Origin: Ornithinibacillus scapharcae TW25
GTDB taxonomy: Bacteria; Bacillota; Bacilli; Bacillales; Amphibacillaceae
Length of the DNA stretch: 36,213 bases
Direction: 5' to 3'
Assembly (NCBI RefSeq): GCF_000190475.1
Contig: NZ_AEWH01000055.1
Coordinates: 1-36,213, forward strand
Below the pieces are notes generated by a model. That model saw only the letters and a program-made list of their open reading frames with translations, made no database searches and was not told where the DNA came from. Each line of letters begins with the position of its first letter. Position 1 is the first letter of the stretch. Of this stretch, positions 35,594-36,213 are shown piece by piece. Position numbers and translations under genes: made by a program.

Positions 35594-36213
35594 ATGAAGT
35601 TTGTAAAAAATGATCAAGCAGCAGTGTTTGCACTAGGTGGATTAGGAGAAATTGGTAAAAACACTTATGGTGTTCAATTCCAAGATGAAATAATTCTAAT
35701 TGACGCAGGAATTAAGTTCCCTGAGGACGAGCTACTAGGAATCGATTACGTTATTCCTGATTACTCATACCTAGTACAGAACCAAGAGAAAATTAAAGGT
35801 CTGATAGTTACACATGGTCATGAAGACCATATTGGTGGTATTCCATATCTATTGCGAGAAGTAAATATACCGATCTATGCTGGAAAGCTTGCGATTGGCT
35901 TAATTCGAAATAAATTAGAAGAACATGGTTTATTAAGAAATGCAAAATTAATTCCCATTCAAGAAGACGATGTCATTAAATTCCGAAAAACATCTGTATC
36001 ATTTTTCCGTACAACTCATAGTATTCCAGATTCATATGGTGTAGTCGTTAAGACTCCTCCTGGTAATATTGTTCATACCGGAGATTTTAAATTCGACTTT
36101 ACACCAGTTGGTGAACCTGCAAACTTAACAAAAATGGCTGAAATAGGTAAAGAAGGAGTATTATGCCTTCTTTCTGATAGTACTAATAGTGAAGTACCAG
36201 GATTTACCAGTGT
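35594..36213 (+). CDS. rnjA: Ribonuclease J1, 5' part only
   Basis: First 206 codons of RNase J1, running off the right edge. This enzyme has 5'-3' exonuclease and endonuclease activity and is central to mRNA turnover in Bacillus. The metallo-beta-lactamase domain begins [17 protein letters not shown], with the metal-binding HGHEDHIGG (His74, His76, Asp78, His79), HSIPDSYG (His142) and [10 protein letters not shown] (Asp ligand). ATG 35594 is three bases after the rpoY stop; GTGGAG in the end of rpoY is 14 bases away, so coupled translation is likely. SR1P, encoded at 26.6 kb, is reported to promote the GapA-RNase J1 interaction. Confidence 0.97.
   Translation, partial: MKFVKNDQAAVFALGGLGEIGKNTYGVQFQDEIILIDAGIKFPEDELLGIDYVIPDYSYLVQNQEKIKGLIVTHGHEDHIGGIPYLLREVNIPIYAGKLAIGLIRNKLEEHGLLRNAKLIPIQEDDVIKFRKTSVSFFRTTHSIPDSYGVVVKTPPGNIVHTGDFKFDFTPVGEPANLTKMAEIGKEGVLCLLSDSTNSEVPGFTS

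Overview
The window is ordinary vegetative chromosome from a low-GC Gram-positive of the family Bacillaceae. The evidence is AT-rich intergenic DNA, strong AGGAGG-type ribosome binding sites, several GTG/TTG starts, Rho-independent terminators after most operons, and a gene order very close to the ykz-pdh-ykt-yla-cta-ylb region of Bacillus subtilis. The protein sequences look most like the Oceanobacillus/Virgibacillus group; this is an impression from reading, not a search result. I see no phage, transposon, CRISPR array, tRNA or rRNA.

Layout, left to right. (1) 1-6.1 kb is the ylb cluster: the 5' end of sepM (ylbL), ylbJ, coaD, rsmD, ylbG, ricF (ylbF), ylbE, ylbD and ylbC. The rsmD-ylbG gap holds what I read as the RoxS/RsaE small RNA. 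(2) 6.1-7.8 kb holds a yugN-like gene and a ytvI-like membrane protein. (3) 7.8-15.3 kb is the caa3 cytochrome oxidase locus: ctaCDEF, then ctaG-ctaM, with ctaA divergent. The expected ctaB is absent; an 876-bp gap lies in its usual place. (4) 15.3-20.3 kb holds pyruvate carboxylase, ftsW (broken by an apparent frameshift) and ylaN. (5) 20.5-24.3 kb is the yla set (ylaL, ylaJ, an unrecognised small membrane protein, ylaI, ylaH, ylaF), then suhB and a 63-aa protein. (6) 24.5-26.8 kb holds yktB, yktA, a nitronate monooxygenase and the dual-function RNA SR1 encoding SR1P. (7) 26.8-32.7 kb holds a polysaccharide deacetylase lipoprotein and the pdhABCD operon. (8) 33.2-36.2 kb holds ykyA, def, an unannotated 28-codon basic peptide gene, rpoY and the 5' part of rnjA.

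Functionally the block joins pyruvate metabolism (pyruvate dehydrogenase, pyruvate carboxylase) to terminal respiration (caa3 oxidase, heme A synthesis). Two regulatory RNAs tied to redox and carbon status (RoxS, SR1) and a cre-like CcpA site before ctaC lie among these genes. Sporulation or germination genes (ylbJ, ylbD, ylaJ, ytvI-like) are interspersed.

I found no new multi-gene system. The points most worth a second look are two single-base frameshifts at short homopolymers (ylbJ and the normally essential ftsW), the two conserved small RNAs, the 28-codon basic peptide gene, the missing ctaB, and a few hairpins in intergenic DNA. Several start codons were moved from the longest open frame to positions with a proper ribosome binding site.
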